From Sphingobium_A sp965228065 (GTDB lineage Bacteria > Pseudomonadota > Alphaproteobacteria > Sphingomonadales > Sphingomonadaceae), in contig OZ245788.1 of the NCBI GenBank assembly GCA_965228065.1, forward strand, positions 2,356,001 to 2,420,000: DNA of 64,000 nucleotides, written 5' to 3'. Under the pieces are notes generated by a model. That model had not been told where the DNA came from. It saw nothing but the letters and a program-made list of their open reading frames with translations, and did not search any database. This document shows, in pieces, positions 1-17,920 of this stretch (positions within the stretch are counted from its first letter, which is position 1; the number at the start of each line of letters is the position of its first letter). The position numbers and the translations under genes are program-made.

Positions 1-1
1 G

Positions 2-472
2 CATTTCGCACAGGCCTTTCCCGCGTTCGACTGGCAGCCCAGCGATCCCGAACCCGCCGCGCTGGCGTCCATCGACGCCTGGCGCGCCGAAGCGGGGCTG
101 ACCAATCTCCGTTCGCCACTGATGCTGGATGCGGCTGCTGGAGACTGGCCCGTCGCGCATGTCGATGCGATATTGTGCGTCAACATGATCCATATCAGCC
201 CCTGGGCGGCGACCGAGGGACTGATCGCGGGCGCTGCGCGGCTGTTGCCGCCCGGGGCGCCGCTCTATCTCTACGGTCCTTATGTCCGCGCCGACGTTCC
301 GACTGCCGAAAGTAACCTGGCCTTCGACGCATCGCTGCGTGCGCGCGATCCGGCCTGGGGGCTGCGCGCGGTCGAGGACGTGATCGCGCTGGCGGCGGCG
401 CATGGACTGGCCTTCGATCGGCTGATCGAGATGCCGGCGAACAATCTGTCGCTGGTGTTCAGAGCGACCTGA
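2..472 (+). CDS. DUF938 family SAM-dependent methyltransferase-like protein, 5' end missing
   Basis: This is the C-terminal part of a protein that begins before the window; the frame is open from base 2 to the TGA at 470-472. The visible part begins HFAQAFPAFDWQPSDPEP and continues with AWRAEAGLTNLRSPLMLDA, which match the DUF938 family pattern (H-A-x-x-F-P-x-x-x-W-Q-P-S-D, then a leucine-rich strand and LD). The next segment, DAILCVNMIHISPW, resembles the methyltransferase motif after the SAM-binding loop. Family members are predicted class I methyltransferases of unknown substrate, so activity is inferred. The gene converges on the aldehyde dehydrogenase with a one-base gap, and no terminator hairpin fits between them. 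Confidence 0.85.
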   Translation, partial: HFAQAFPAFDWQPSDPEPAALASIDAWRAEAGLTNLRSPLMLDAAAGDWPVAHVDAILCVNMIHISPWAATEGLIAGAARLLPPGAPLYLYGPYVRADVPTAESNLAFDASLRARDPAWGLRAVEDVIALAAAHGLAFDRLIEMPANNLSLVFRAT

Positions 473-473
473 C

Positions 474-1907
<1,434 letters not shown>

Positions 1908-1928
1908 GCGGGCTTTCCTTTCGCCGAT

Positions 1929-3569
1929 CTACAGCTTTGCGCTCAGCGCCTTGATCTCGTTGTTCAATATGCGGTCATTGTCCGAATAATCGACCTGGCA
2001 ATCGATGAGATGGACGCCCGGCGTGTCGAGCGTATGACGCAGCAATTCGGGCAGATGTTCCGCACGTTCGACGCGATGGCCGAATGCGCCATAGGCTTCG
2101 GCATATTTCACGAAATCGGGATTGCCGAATTCGAGTCCCCAGTCCTTGAAGCCCATATTGGCCTGTTTCCAGCGGATCATGCCGTAGCTGCTGTCGTTCA
2201 AGACCAGCACCGTGATGTTCAGTTTCAGCCGGACCGCAGTCTCCATCTCCTGGCTGTTCATCATGAAGCCGCCATCGCCGCAGATCGCCATCACCTTGCG
2301 GTCGGGATAAACCATCGCGGAAGCCATGGCGGAGGGCAGGCCGGCACCCATCGTCGCCAGCGCATTGTCGAGCAACACCGTATTCTGCTGCCGCGCCGGA
2401 TAGTTGCGCGCGAACCAGATCTTGTAGACACCATTGTCGAGGCAGATGATGCCGTCATTCGGCATTGCCTTGCGGACCTGCTTCACCAGATAGGGCGGAT
2501 AGATCGGGAAGCGCGGATCGTCCTCCAGGCTCGCGGTATGCTCGACCTCCGCCTTGCGATAGGCGAGCATCTTCTCGCAGCCCCAGCCCTGGGGAACGAT
2601 ATCCTCCTTCATCTGCCAGATCGCGTTGGCGATATCGCCGATCACCTCGATCTCGGGGAAATAGACCGGGTCGACCTCGGCCGAGCGAGTAGAGACATGG
2701 ATCACCGAACAGCCGCCCTGCCTCATGAAGAAGGGGGGCTTCTCGATCACGTCATGGCCGATATTGACGATCAGATCCGCCGCCTCGATCGCCTTGTGCA
2801 CGAAATCGCCGGAAGACAGCGCCGCGCAGCCGAGAAATTTCGGATGGGTCTCGTCTATGACGCCCTTGCCGAGTTGGGTGGTGAGGAAGGGGATACCCGT
2901 CTTTTCGACGAACTGGAGCAGCATGCGCCCGGTTATCTTGCGGTTGGCACCCGCGCCGATGACGAGCAACGGCGCCTTGGCCTTCTCCAGCATCTTCACC
3001 GCTGCGCGCACGGCTTTGGGATCGGCGGAGGGGCGGCGGGCGAGGCTCGGCTTGATCGGTACGCTGTCGGTCTGCTCGTCCGCCACATCCTCGGGGAATT
3101 CGAGATGGGTGGCGCCGGGCTTTTCTTCTTCGGCCAGGCGGAAGGCCTCGCGGACACGGCTGGGGATATTGTCGGCGCTGGCGAGCTGATGCGTATATTT
3201 CGTGATCGGGCGCATCATGTCGACGACGTCGAGGATCTGGAAACGGCCCTGCTTGGATTTCTTGATCGGCTTCTGCCCGGTGACCATCAGGATCGGCATG
3301 CCGCCCAGTTGCGCATAGGCGGCCGCGGTGACGAGATTGGTGGCGCCGGGGCCGAGCGTCGCCATGCAAACGCCGGTCTTGCCGGTGTGCCGGCCATAGG
3401 TCGCGGCCATGAAGCCGGCGCCCTGTTCGTGACGCGTCAGGATCAGCTTGATCTTCGATCGGCTGAGCGAATCGAGCATGTCGAGATTCTCTTCGCCGGG
3501 TACGCCGAAGATATATTCGACATCCTCCTGCTCAAGACATTGGACGAACAGATCGGATGCCTTGGTCAT
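1929..3569 (-). CDS. Acetolactate synthase large subunit-like ThDP enzyme
   Basis: A 546-residue thiamine-diphosphate enzyme of the acetolactate synthase/benzoylformate decarboxylase family. It begins with the Pyr domain GVPGEEN and the activating Glu in RHEQGAGFMA (E48). A central nucleotide-binding-like domain follows, then the PP domain with the GDG...N cofactor motif (GDG at 431-433, N458). The family condenses or decarboxylates pyruvate-like 2-oxoacids. No regulatory small subunit (ilvH) is adjacent, and the partner gene is an aldehyde dehydrogenase. A catabolic or specialised role is therefore more likely than branched-chain amino acid synthesis, though that is inference. The hydroxyacid dehydrogenase gene ends 102 bases upstream on the same strand and may share a transcript. 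Confidence 0.85.
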   Translation of the reverse strand: MTKASDLFVQCLEQEDVEYIFGVPGEENLDMLDSLSRSKIKLILTRHEQGAGFMAATYGRHTGKTGVCMATLGPGATNLVTAAAYAQLGGMPILMVTGQKPIKKSKQGRFQILDVVDMMRPITKYTHQLASADNIPSRVREAFRLAEEEKPGATHLEFPEDVADEQTDSVPIKPSLARRPSADPKAVRAAVKMLEKAKAPLLVIGAGANRKITGRMLLQFVEKTGIPFLTTQLGKGVIDETHPKFLGCAALSSGDFVHKAIEAADLIVNIGHDVIEKPPFFMRQGGCSVIHVSTRSAEVDPVYFPEIEVIGDIANAIWQMKEDIVPQGWGCEKMLAYRKAEVEHTASLEDDPRFPIYPPYLVKQVRKAMPNDGIICLDNGVYKIWFARNYPARQQNTVLLDNALATMGAGLPSAMASAMVYPDRKVMAICGDGGFMMNSQEMETAVRLKLNITVLVLNDSSYGMIRWKQANMGFKDWGLEFGNPDFVKYAEAYGAFGHRVERAEHLPELLRHTLDTPGVHLIDCQVDYSDNDRILNNEIKALSAKL

Positions 3570-3671
3570 GCCGCTAGTCTCCCCCGTGCGCCCCGTGGAG
3601 CGATGGACATTATCTTAGATAGTCGCGACCTTATGTGCAGGTGGTAACCCGCTTCGGCAGGGGAGTCATCC

Positions 3672-4622
3672 TCAATAGCCGCGCACGGGATCCACTGTGT
3701 TGCGCAACGGCCTTCCAGCCAGATAATGGCCGAGATTCTCGACGAAAAGTGCTGCCGCGCGCGGGAAGAGGCGGGTCTGTGCCCGACCCGACAAATGCAT
3801 GGTGACGATCACGTTCGGCATCGCCCAAAGCGGGTTCTCGGGTGGCAGCGGTTCGGGCGTGGTGACGTCGAGAAACGCGCCCGCGATACGGCGAAGCTTC
3901 AACGCTTCGATCAATGCATCCTGATCGACCAGATCGCCCCGCGCGACGTTGACCAGCCAGGCGCTGGATCGCATCGCCGCGAAATCCGCTTCGCCCAACA
4001 GTGCCTTGGTCTCGTTGGTCGAGGGGGCGGCCAGAACGACCCAGTCGAATTCGCCCAGCCGTGCGCGCCAGTCCTCCGGGCCGATGATCGCCGGATCTCC
4101 GGAGGGCGAGCGACGGACGCCGGTGACGCGCACGCCCAGGCCTTTCAGCCGATCGCCGATCGCGGTGCCGATCGCGCCATAGCCGATCACCAGTGCACTG
4201 CTTTCCCACAATTCGGTGCTGCCCGGCGACGCTGTCAGCCATTCGCGCCGGTCCTGCGCTCGCACGACCTGGTGAAGCCCCTTGGCGGCGGCCATGATCC
4301 CCATCACCGCATATTCGGCGACCGGAATCGCCCCAAGCCCGGCGCCGTTTGTGACGGTGGTGCCGCGCTTGGCCAGGAGGTCGAGCGGAAACGCGTCGAG
4401 CCCGGCAAAGAGAGTGTTCAGCCATTTGAGCTGGGAGCCGGCGGCCGCGGCCTTGCCGACATTGGCCGGTACCTGCTGATCGAACCAGCCAATCTCGGCA
4501 TTGGCGGCCAGCGCGACCGCTTCGTCCGGGGTGGCGAACCAGTGCGCGTCGATCTCCGGCGGAAGATGCGGTTCGATCAATGGTCGAACATAAGCGGGAA
4601 AGACGGCATTGATCCGGCGCAT
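3672..4622 (-). CDS. D-isomer-specific 2-hydroxyacid dehydrogenase
   Basis: A 316-residue cytosolic NAD(P)-dependent oxidoreductase that should interconvert a 2-oxoacid and its D-2-hydroxyacid. The Rossmann fingerprint is GYGAIGTAIGDRL. The catalytic triad is recognisable as Arg in VNVARGDLVD, Glu in DVTTPEPLP and His in VTMHLSG. The reading frame stays open far upstream into cysS, but the ATG at 4622 is chosen because the product then begins at the usual family N terminus and follows a purine-rich stretch (GAAGGCG). Together with the ThDP enzyme and aldehyde dehydrogenase downstream, it could belong to a small oxoacid pathway; the substrate is not evident. Confidence 0.85.
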   Translation of the reverse strand: MRRINAVFPAYVRPLIEPHLPPEIDAHWFATPDEAVALAANAEIGWFDQQVPANVGKAAAAGSQLKWLNTLFAGLDAFPLDLLAKRGTTVTNGAGLGAIPVAEYAVMGIMAAAKGLHQVVRAQDRREWLTASPGSTELWESSALVIGYGAIGTAIGDRLKGLGVRVTGVRRSPSGDPAIIGPEDWRARLGEFDWVVLAAPSTNETKALLGEADFAAMRSSAWLVNVARGDLVDQDALIEALKLRRIAGAFLDVTTPEPLPPENPLWAMPNVIVTMHLSGRAQTRLFPRAAALFVENLGHYLAGRPLRNTVDPVRGY

Positions 4623-4705
4623 GTTTTTTCGCCTTCGATTTGGTTGGATCTTGCGATGCCGCAAAGCGCCGCGCGGCTCAAGCGGTGCGAGCATGATGGC
4701 CGAAA

Positions 4706-4815
4706 GTCCCATCCTCCGTTCGTTTCGAGCAGCGTCGAGAATATGCCGGGTCGCAGCCTTCTCGACTTCGGTTCTCGGCGAGCTCGAACCTGCGCTCGAA
4801 GCGAACGGATGGGAC
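4706..4815. repeat. Palindromic intergenic repeat with ~33-bp imperfect arms
   Basis: Left arm 4706-4738 and right arm 4783-4815 are inverted copies starting GTCCCATCC on opposite strands. They differ by a two-base bulge and a few substitutions, and the core includes CGTTCG followed by TTCGAGC. The element fills most of the gap between the hydroxyacid dehydrogenase start and the cysS stop. The core resembles the TTCGAGC/GCTCGAA palindromes dispersed in many sphingomonad genomes; that comparison is from memory. Confidence 0.75.
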
Positions 4816-4836
4816 GGGGGGCTGCTCGCGCGCGCC

Positions 4837-6255
4837 TCAATCCAGCGCGATCTTCCAGTCCCAGCCGAGCGGGTCGCCATCCATGATTTCGACGCCCTGC
4901 ACGGCGAGTTCGTCACGGATGCGGTCCGATGTCGCCCAGTCCTTGTCGGCGCGCGCCTGGCGGCGTTCGGCGATGCGGGCTTCGATCTCATCCTCGGTCA
5001 CCACCGCATCGGCCGGGCGCACGCGAAGGTCGGCACGTGTCAGCGTCGGCAGGCCAAGGCCGAATACCTCATCCATCCGCGCGATCGTCGCGCGCGATTT
5101 CTGCGCAATGGCCTTGTCGAGCAGCGGCAGCGCTTTCGGCACGTTGAGATCGTCGGAGATCGCGTCGTCGAATGCTGCCAGCAATGCCTGGTCGGGCGTG
5201 TCATCGCCGTCGCCCAATGCCGCGATCGCGATGACCCAGCGGCGCAGGCGGGTGAGCGCGGCCAGCAGGTTTTCGGGGCTGAATTCCAGTTCCGACCGGT
5301 AATGGGCGGACAGGCACATCAGCCGATAGGCAACCGGATGGATGCCTCGATCGCTCAGCGAGCGCAGCGTGGTGAAACCGCCCTTCGATTTCGACATCTT
5401 GCCGCCGCGATCGACCAGGAAATTATTGTGCATCCACCAGTTGGCGCCGGTGTTGGGCGTGCAGCTATGTGCCTGGTTCTGGGCGATCTCGTTGGGGTGA
5501 TGGATCTCGCGATGGTCGATCCCGCCGGTGTGGATATCGAATTGTTCGCCGAGATATTTGTGGCTCATCACCGAGCATTCGAGATGCCAGCCCGGCGCGC
5601 CCCGGCCCCAGGGCGAATCCCATTCCATCTGCCGGTTCTCGCCCGGCGCCGATTTGCGCCAGATCGCGAAATCCTGCGCATGACGCTTGCCAGCCACCGG
5701 ATCGATCCGGCTTTCGCCCTGATCGTCGGTCGTGCGCGCCAGCCGGCCGTAATCTGGCACGCTGGAGACGTCGAAATACAGGCCGGTGTCGAGCTCGTAG
5801 CAATGGCGCGGCGCGATATCGGTCGCGAATGCGACCATCTCCGCAATGTGATCCGTCGCCACCGACCAGCGGCTTGGCGTGCGGATGCGGAGGTCGGCCA
5901 GATTCTGCTTGAAAGCCTCGGTATAATGCGCGGCGATGTCCCAGATGCTCTTGGCCTGCGCGCGTGCCGCGGCCTCCATCTTGTCGTCGCCCGCATCCGC
6001 GTCCGACGTCAGATGACCGACATCGGTGATGTTGATGACATGGGTGAGCGGCCAGCCCTTCCACGTCAGCACGCGGCTGAGCGTGTCGGTGAAGACATAG
6101 GCGCGCAGATTGCCGAGATGCGCGTAATTATAGACGGTGGGCCCGCACGAATAGACGCGCACCTGGTCGGGATCGATCGGTGCAAAAGGCCGGACCGCGC
6201 GGGTCAGGCTATCGTAGAGGACAAGCGGAGCACCTTGGGTCATGGCCGGTGCCAT
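4837..6255 (-). CDS. cysS: Cysteine--tRNA ligase
   Basis: A class I aminoacyl-tRNA synthetase of 472 residues that charges tRNA-Cys in the cytoplasm. Signature elements are all present: the zinc-binding CGPTVYN (C37), the HIGH-type motif HLGN (46-49), a second zinc Cys in LECSVMS (C227) with the HHPNE zinc His/Glu (252-256), and KMSKS (286-290). The C-terminal anticodon-binding region ends normally. The second in-frame Met (MTQGAP, four residues in) could be the true start. The window also holds a tRNA-Cys gene 15 kb away. It is transcribed in the same direction as the large adhesin gene, whose stop lies 62 bases upstream. Confidence 0.97.
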   Translation of the reverse strand: MAPAMTQGAPLVLYDSLTRAVRPFAPIDPDQVRVYSCGPTVYNYAHLGNLRAYVFTDTLSRVLTWKGWPLTHVINITDVGHLTSDADAGDDKMEAAARAQAKSIWDIAAHYTEAFKQNLADLRIRTPSRWSVATDHIAEMVAFATDIAPRHCYELDTGLYFDVSSVPDYGRLARTTDDQGESRIDPVAGKRHAQDFAIWRKSAPGENRQMEWDSPWGRGAPGWHLECSVMSHKYLGEQFDIHTGGIDHREIHHPNEIAQNQAHSCTPNTGANWWMHNNFLVDRGGKMSKSKGGFTTLRSLSDRGIHPVAYRLMCLSAHYRSELEFSPENLLAALTRLRRWVIAIAALGDGDDTPDQALLAAFDDAISDDLNVPKALPLLDKAIAQKSRATIARMDEVFGLGLPTLTRADLRVRPADAVVTEDEIEARIAERRQARADKDWATSDRIRDELAVQGVEIMDGDPLGWDWKIALD

Positions 6256-6316
6256 TCCGCGTAAAATGGGATCGCGTCAACCGGTGCCGGTTCGATATGG
6301 GCCGCGATCCGTGCGA

Positions 6317-13071
<6,755 letters not shown>

Positions 13072-13075
<4 letters not shown>

Positions 13076-14865
13076 CGTGTCCAGGGCAGCAGTTTGACGG
13101 TCAGCGACATCAGGAACCGGATGTCGCCCTTTGTGGTCTGCAGTCCGGCGCGGCGCAGCGGTGCTGCCAGCACCGCGTCCAGCCGGGCATGGTCGCCCCA
13201 GGCGGCGCGAATGCCGCCGCCTGTTGAAAACAGCCGTTCGGGATCGCGCGGATAGGGCGCGAACAGGCGATCCTCGTTCCACACCCAGGCGGCGTCGAAA
13301 AAGGCGAAGGGCTGAATGGCGACGCCATCGATGCGGCGCGGCACGATGCTGCCGACGCGAAGCTCTGCCTGGAGGCCGACGCCCCGATCCCCCGTGATCG
13401 TGCCGGGATCATAACCGCGGCCGACGGTATAATTGCCAGTGGAGAATTCCTCGAACGCCAGCAAAGGCTGTGACGTCCATTGCACGCGCTGCGCCAGCGC
13501 CAGCGTGATCCGCGGCGTGGGGCGGAATTCGCCATAGGTGGCGGCGCGCAGCACAAAGGCAGTCGGATCCCCCTCCACCTTGCTGATGCCGACATTGGGC
13601 GGCAGGCAATTGACGAAGGCCGTGCCGCAGGCGCGGCTGGCGCCCAGGATCGACAGGCCCTGCCGCGCTTCCAGCGATCCGCCGAAATGCCAGCGCGGTT
13701 CGCGCGAGGAAAAGCCGCCGACGCTCGACAGGCTGTCGGGATCGATGCTGTCGAAATCGAGCCGCGCGAACATGATGCGCAGCTTGTCGCGACTGAGCGG
13801 GAAGGCGCCGAAGCGGACATCCTGGTCGACATAGTCGACACCGCCGCTTGCATAGAGATTGTCGGCCTGGCTGCGCAGCAGCGGATAGCTTGCGCGCGCC
13901 GTCGCGATCAGCGTCTTGGTCCGGAAATCGGCGCCCGCGCCAAGGCTGGGGCGCGTCCAGGCATAGGTGAAGTCCCCGCCGAGCGTGAGCCCTTCGCTGC
14001 CCGCGCGAAAGGCATGCGACGCCTGGATGACGCGCTGCTCCTCGAAATCGGCGGTCGTGTAATAGCTGAGCGTGGTGGTGTCACCCATGCCGGTCAGGCC
14101 GTTGAAGCGGGCACGGACCAGCCCGCCGAACCGGCCGACGTCGCGCGATCCGTAGTTCTGGACGTTCGCCTCGATCTCGATCGGCGTATAGGTCACCGCG
14201 ACCTCGCCGATCACCTCGCCCGGTGCGGTGCCCGCGGGACGCAGCGTCAGTCGCGCATCATAGCCGGGAATGTCCTGGACAAGCAGCAGATAGCGTTCGG
14301 CCTCATGCGTGTTGAAGACCGGCTGATCCTGCAGCTTGCGAAGCTGGCGGGCGATGACGGCTTCGGCGCGGCCGGCGTCGCCGCGCACCTGAACGCGCAC
14401 CAGCTTCGCCATCAGCACGTCGAAGCGGACGACGCCATTTTCCTCGATGCGTTGGGCCGGCACCTGCACTGCGGCCAGATATCCCGCGTTGCGCAGGATC
14501 GTCGCGGCGCGGTCGCGGATCTCGCAGACTGTGGCGACGGGCACGCTGCGACCCGCAAAGTCGGACCAGGCGGATCGCAGATCTTCGGGGGCGACGACGG
14601 ATAGCCCGTCGAAACGTACGTCGGAGATGGTGACGTTGATGTTGGCGAAACGCGGATCGGCAAGCGGGCAGGGCGCCCGCTCCACATTCCCCTGCACAGT
14701 GACGCGGTTGCCGCGGTCGGGCCGGATGCGGTCGACGCCGCCGCGCTCTATCTGGTCGCGCGTTGGGGGGGCTGGTGGCGGGGTCTGGGCAGTCGCGAGC
14801 GACGGCAGGGCGATGGCGCTCAGCAGGGAAATCGATACGAAGCGGGCAGACCGCGGCAACACCAT
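13072..14865 (-). CDS. ShlB/FhaC/HecB-type two-partner-secretion transporter (TpsB)
   Basis: A 597-residue outer-membrane protein that should recognise the TPS domain of the adjacent exoprotein and export it. A signal peptide ends near LPSLATAQ. A proline-rich linker and a POTRA-type domain (around residues 75-160, from INVTISDVRFDGL) precede a 16-strand-type barrel. The barrel contains VGRGYDPGTITGDRG, which corresponds to the conserved VRGY loop of the Omp85/TpsB family. The ATG at 14865 is preferred over an in-frame TTG at 14904 because AGGGG lies seven to eight bases upstream of it. Its stop codon overlaps the ATG of the exoprotein gene (ATGA arrangement). Confidence 0.92.
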
Positions 14866-15182
14866 GAACAAGCCCCTAAAAGGCCGCCTGATCTTCAATC
14901 CCAACCACTGCCCTGTCCATGAGCCGCCGGCTCAAGGATGATGGGGCGGCGGCGAGGGCTGAAAAGCCGCGGCCGTCCAAACTCTGTTACCGGAGCATCG
15001 CAATGCTGCTTCCGGAAACTCGCATCGGGCCTGGCATTTTCTGCCATGTTCCCATTGCGCCCCTGCGACCGGCGGGGTCGAAATCCTCGCGCGAAACCGC
15101 GCTATTTTCAATGCCATAGGCTATCAGTCGAGCCCCTGAAAGGCAAGGCTGAAAGCCGCTCGGCGCCAGCTCTTCCGCGGGT
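14866..15182 (-). other. 317-bp intergenic region upstream of tpsB
   Basis: No gene is supported here. Two small hairpins are visible: AGCAT-CGCA-ATGCT near 15003 and GGCT-GAAA-AGCC at 14957-14968. This is the longest gap inside the CHAT-to-adhesin block, so it probably holds the tpsB promoter and leader. I recognise no riboswitch or clear sigma-70 promoter. Confidence 0.4.
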
Positions 15183-15917
15183 TCAGAGCGGCTTTTCGTC
15201 CACCTTCGTCGCGTCGACCAGCAACTGCTTCTGTTCGGTGCATCCCTTGGCGTCGAGCGCGCTATAGGTGGCGACCGGATCGCCGACGCTCGTGCCGAGC
15301 ATGGTGAAGTGCAACCTGACCGGTTTGGCCAGGCCGGCACCGTTCAGCGTATAGCTGCGGCCCTCCGCCACGGGCATCGCCGATGCCGGCCAGTCCACAT
15401 TGTTGCGCCCGATCGGAAAGGCGGCGGTTGTCGTCTTTCCGGACTGGTCGGTGATAGTGAGGGTCGTTGCCTGCTGCATGTCGGGGCGCCAGAGCTGCAC
15501 CGCCGTGGCGTCGGCCACGCAGAATGTCGCGCCGCGCTCGATATCGACGTACCACAGGCTGGGCGGCAAGACGCGCTGGCCCAATTGGCGTACGGCCCCG
15601 GTGCGTGCGCGGCGGCGGTTCTGGGTCGAGACGAGCGAGGCGAAATCCTGGTTGGCGGCGGCGGACGATGCAGCCACGCCGAAACTACCGGGACCGCTGA
15701 TCGTGCGCGTGCCGCGCGTGTCGAGCAGGACCAGCTTATCGCCGGCGGCCAGCGCGACCTTCGTGCCCGGCGCAAGCGACTTGCCCGCCGGATAGCTTCT
15801 CGCAGAGGGGCCGCTGGAACTGACCACGATGGTCTGGGCGAGGGCAGTGCCGCCCAGGCCGAAGACACAGGCCAGCGCGATCGCGCCGCGCCGCATGATC
15901 GCATCAGTCGAGACCAT
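15183..15917 (-). CDS. Exported FecR-like domain protein
   Basis: A 244-residue predicted periplasmic protein. After a signal peptide (hydrophobic segment ending GGTALAQT) comes a stretch reading SYPAGKSLAPGTKVALAAGDKLVLLDTRGT in two halves. It has the beta-rich pattern of FecR domains (charged/Gly turns alternating with short strands, then ISGPGSFGV). The C-terminal half has no assigned domain. ATG 15917 is chosen because GGAGG sits five bases upstream. The gene overlaps the 3' end of the cyclase gene by 14 bases, so the two are translationally linked. In iron-dicitrate systems FecR relays a periplasmic signal; here no sigma factor is nearby, so the role is unknown. FecR-like proteins next to CHASE2 cyclases recur in other genomes, by general recollection. 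Confidence 0.7.
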   Translation of the reverse strand: MVSTDAIMRRGAIALACVFGLGGTALAQTIVVSSSGPSARSYPAGKSLAPGTKVALAAGDKLVLLDTRGTRTISGPGSFGVAASSAAANQDFASLVSTQNRRRARTGAVRQLGQRVLPPSLWYVDIERGATFCVADATAVQLWRPDMQQATTLTITDQSGKTTTAAFPIGRNNVDWPASAMPVAEGRSYTLNGAGLAKPVRLHFTMLGTSVGDPVATYSALDAKGCTEQKQLLVDATKVDEKPL

Positions 15918-17913
15918 AATAACCTCCAGGATCGGCATGCTTCAGACGATAAACCAGATTGCCGAGCGCCGCATCGTCGGGACGGCTTTCGGCGAGGGCG
16001 ACAAGATCCGCAAGTGCGCCTTCGTCACCATGCGATAGCCGATCGAGTATTGACCGGAAGTGACCAAGGTCACTCGGGTCCATTTCGGGCACGGGTTCGA
16101 AGATCTCGACGGGTTTCGCGCGGCCACGCAGCACGACACGGCCCATTGGCCGCCACCAGTCGAGCCCCGATCGCTCGACCGCCTCGCGGCTGGCCATCAC
16201 CCCCGCCAGCAATTGCTTGTTCGCCGATTCGAGGCGTGATGCGGTATTCATGCTGTCGCCGAGTGCGGTGTACTGGATGCGGCCCTCGCCGCCGAAATTG
16301 CCGACGATCGCTTCACCGAAATGCAGGCCGACACGTGTCTTGCCGATCGGTGGCACATCTTCTGGCGCGCTGGTGCGGAATTTTTCGCCCGCCTGCCACA
16401 TCGCATAGGCTGCGCGCGCTGCGCGCTCGCCATCATCGGGGCGGGAAATCGGCGCCCCCCAGAAAGCGACGACGGCATCGCCGACGAACTTGTCGATCGT
16501 GCCGCCATGATCGAGCACCACGTCGCTCAGCATGTCGAGATAGCGGTTGAGCAGCAATGCGACCATTTCCGGCGCGATCGCGTGGCTCAGCTTGGTGAAC
16601 CCCTCCAGATCGGTGAACACCACGAAGATCTCACGTTTTTCGCCGTGGAGTGCCAGCCGTTCGGGATCGGCGAGGATCTCGGTCGCGATATCGCGCGGCA
16701 GATATTTGCCGAGCGCGGACTGGGCGAATTTGCGCTGCTCGGATCCGATCGCGCGTGCCGCCGCACCCACCGCGGCAAAGGTGATCACCCAGCCGAGCGC
16801 CCAGCCGAATACCGGCAGGCCCTGGGTGTCGATCATTCGCGCCTGAAGCAGGAAGGGGATGACGACAAGCGCGGCGATCTGGACGACGAGTGCCGACGCC
16901 AGCCGCCACCAGGCGCCGGTGATCAGGCCTGAAAGCCCGCCCATAACGACCGCCGTGATCGCAGAGAGCCATAGCATCCAGCCTGGAATGGGCTTGAAGC
17001 GAGCGCCATCGAGCAGTTGCGACAGGATGTTGGCGTGGACCTCCAGCCCGATCATTGTCTCGCCGGTCCGGCCGCGTAGTGGCGTTTCGAACTTGTCGAA
17101 ATCGGCGATGTCGCCGCCGATCAGCACATATCTGCCGCGGATCTGCTCGGCGAACTGCGGTATGACCGTATCGCCCGAGAACAGGTCGATCTGCAGCTTG
17201 TTGTAGACCGGATATTCGGCGAGCTTCGGGGTCAGGAAACGGATGCTGCCCGTATAGTGCCGGAATTCGGCATGGATCGGCGTCAACGCGTTGGCGAGCA
17301 GTGGCGGTGTGGTTGTCGGTTGGGCGGGCCAGCTGCGCACGACATTGTCGCCATCGACTTCAAGCCGGATGCTCGCGCGGTTCACATTGGGCCCGGCAAT
17401 CGCCGTCTGGAAGCTGTCGAGGAACTGCTGCTGCTCATAGACGATATTGCCGGCATTGGTGTCTGCAGAGGCATAGGCAAGGTAGGTCGGCGTCCGCATC
17501 GCCTTGAATGCGGCGATCAGTTCGGCATCCTCGTTCTGTTCCTGATCGATCAGGATATCGATGCCGATCGCCTTGGCGCCCATCGTGTCGAGATTGCGCA
17601 ACGCGCGCGCCAGCGTGGCGCGATCCAGCGGCGATCGTTTGCGCGTGGCGATCAGCGTCTGGTCGTTATAGACGACCATGACGACGCGATCGTCCTTCTC
17701 CACAGGTTTTGCGGTGAGAAGGGCGCGATTGTCGTAAAGCGCACGCTCCGCGAAGGGGGTAAGCAGCAGATCCCAGCTGTAGCGAGCGACGATCAGCGCC
17801 GCGATCAGGAACAGCGCGGTGGCGATGGCGCGCACCACGCCGACCTTGCGGACAAGTCGCGCCGCGCGCACCAATGGTGGGCGGGGCGGCGCGGTTGCGA
17901 TGCCGTCCGTCAT
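15904..17913 (-). CDS. CHASE2-domain adenylate/guanylate cyclase (class III)
   Basis: A 669-residue membrane sensor-cyclase. One transmembrane helix at about 29-45 leads into an extracytoplasmic CHASE2 sensor (about 50-305). Three closely spaced helices (about 311-385) follow, then a cytoplasmic class III cyclase domain (about 425-610). Both metal-binding aspartates are present, in VFTDLEGFTKL (D435) and FVGDAVVAFWG (D479). The transition-state Asn/Arg are present in GDSMNTASRLE. The product is cAMP or cGMP; K475 before the second metal motif fits adenylate cyclases better, but this is not decisive. The gene starts 7 bases after the CHAT gene stops and overlaps the FecR-like gene, forming one operon. 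Confidence 0.92.
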   Translation of the reverse strand: MTDGIATAPPRPPLVRAARLVRKVGVVRAIATALFLIAALIVARYSWDLLLTPFAERALYDNRALLTAKPVEKDDRVVMVVYNDQTLIATRKRSPLDRATLARALRNLDTMGAKAIGIDILIDQEQNEDAELIAAFKAMRTPTYLAYASADTNAGNIVYEQQQFLDSFQTAIAGPNVNRASIRLEVDGDNVVRSWPAQPTTTPPLLANALTPIHAEFRHYTGSIRFLTPKLAEYPVYNKLQIDLFSGDTVIPQFAEQIRGRYVLIGGDIADFDKFETPLRGRTGETMIGLEVHANILSQLLDGARFKPIPGWMLWLSAITAVVMGGLSGLITGAWWRLASALVVQIAALVVIPFLLQARMIDTQGLPVFGWALGWVITFAAVGAAARAIGSEQRKFAQSALGKYLPRDIATEILADPERLALHGEKREIFVVFTDLEGFTKLSHAIAPEMVALLLNRYLDMLSDVVLDHGGTIDKFVGDAVVAFWGAPISRPDDGERAARAAYAMWQAGEKFRTSAPEDVPPIGKTRVGLHFGEAIVGNFGGEGRIQYTALGDSMNTASRLESANKQLLAGVMASREAVERSGLDWWRPMGRVVLRGRAKPVEIFEPVPEMDPSDLGHFRSILDRLSHGDEGALADLVALAESRPDDAALGNLVYRLKHADPGGYYGLD

Positions 17914-17920
17914 GCGATGT

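Noticed and set aside
14866..15182. Riboswitch in the tpsB leader
   Set aside because: No known riboswitch core could be matched; only small hairpins are seen.
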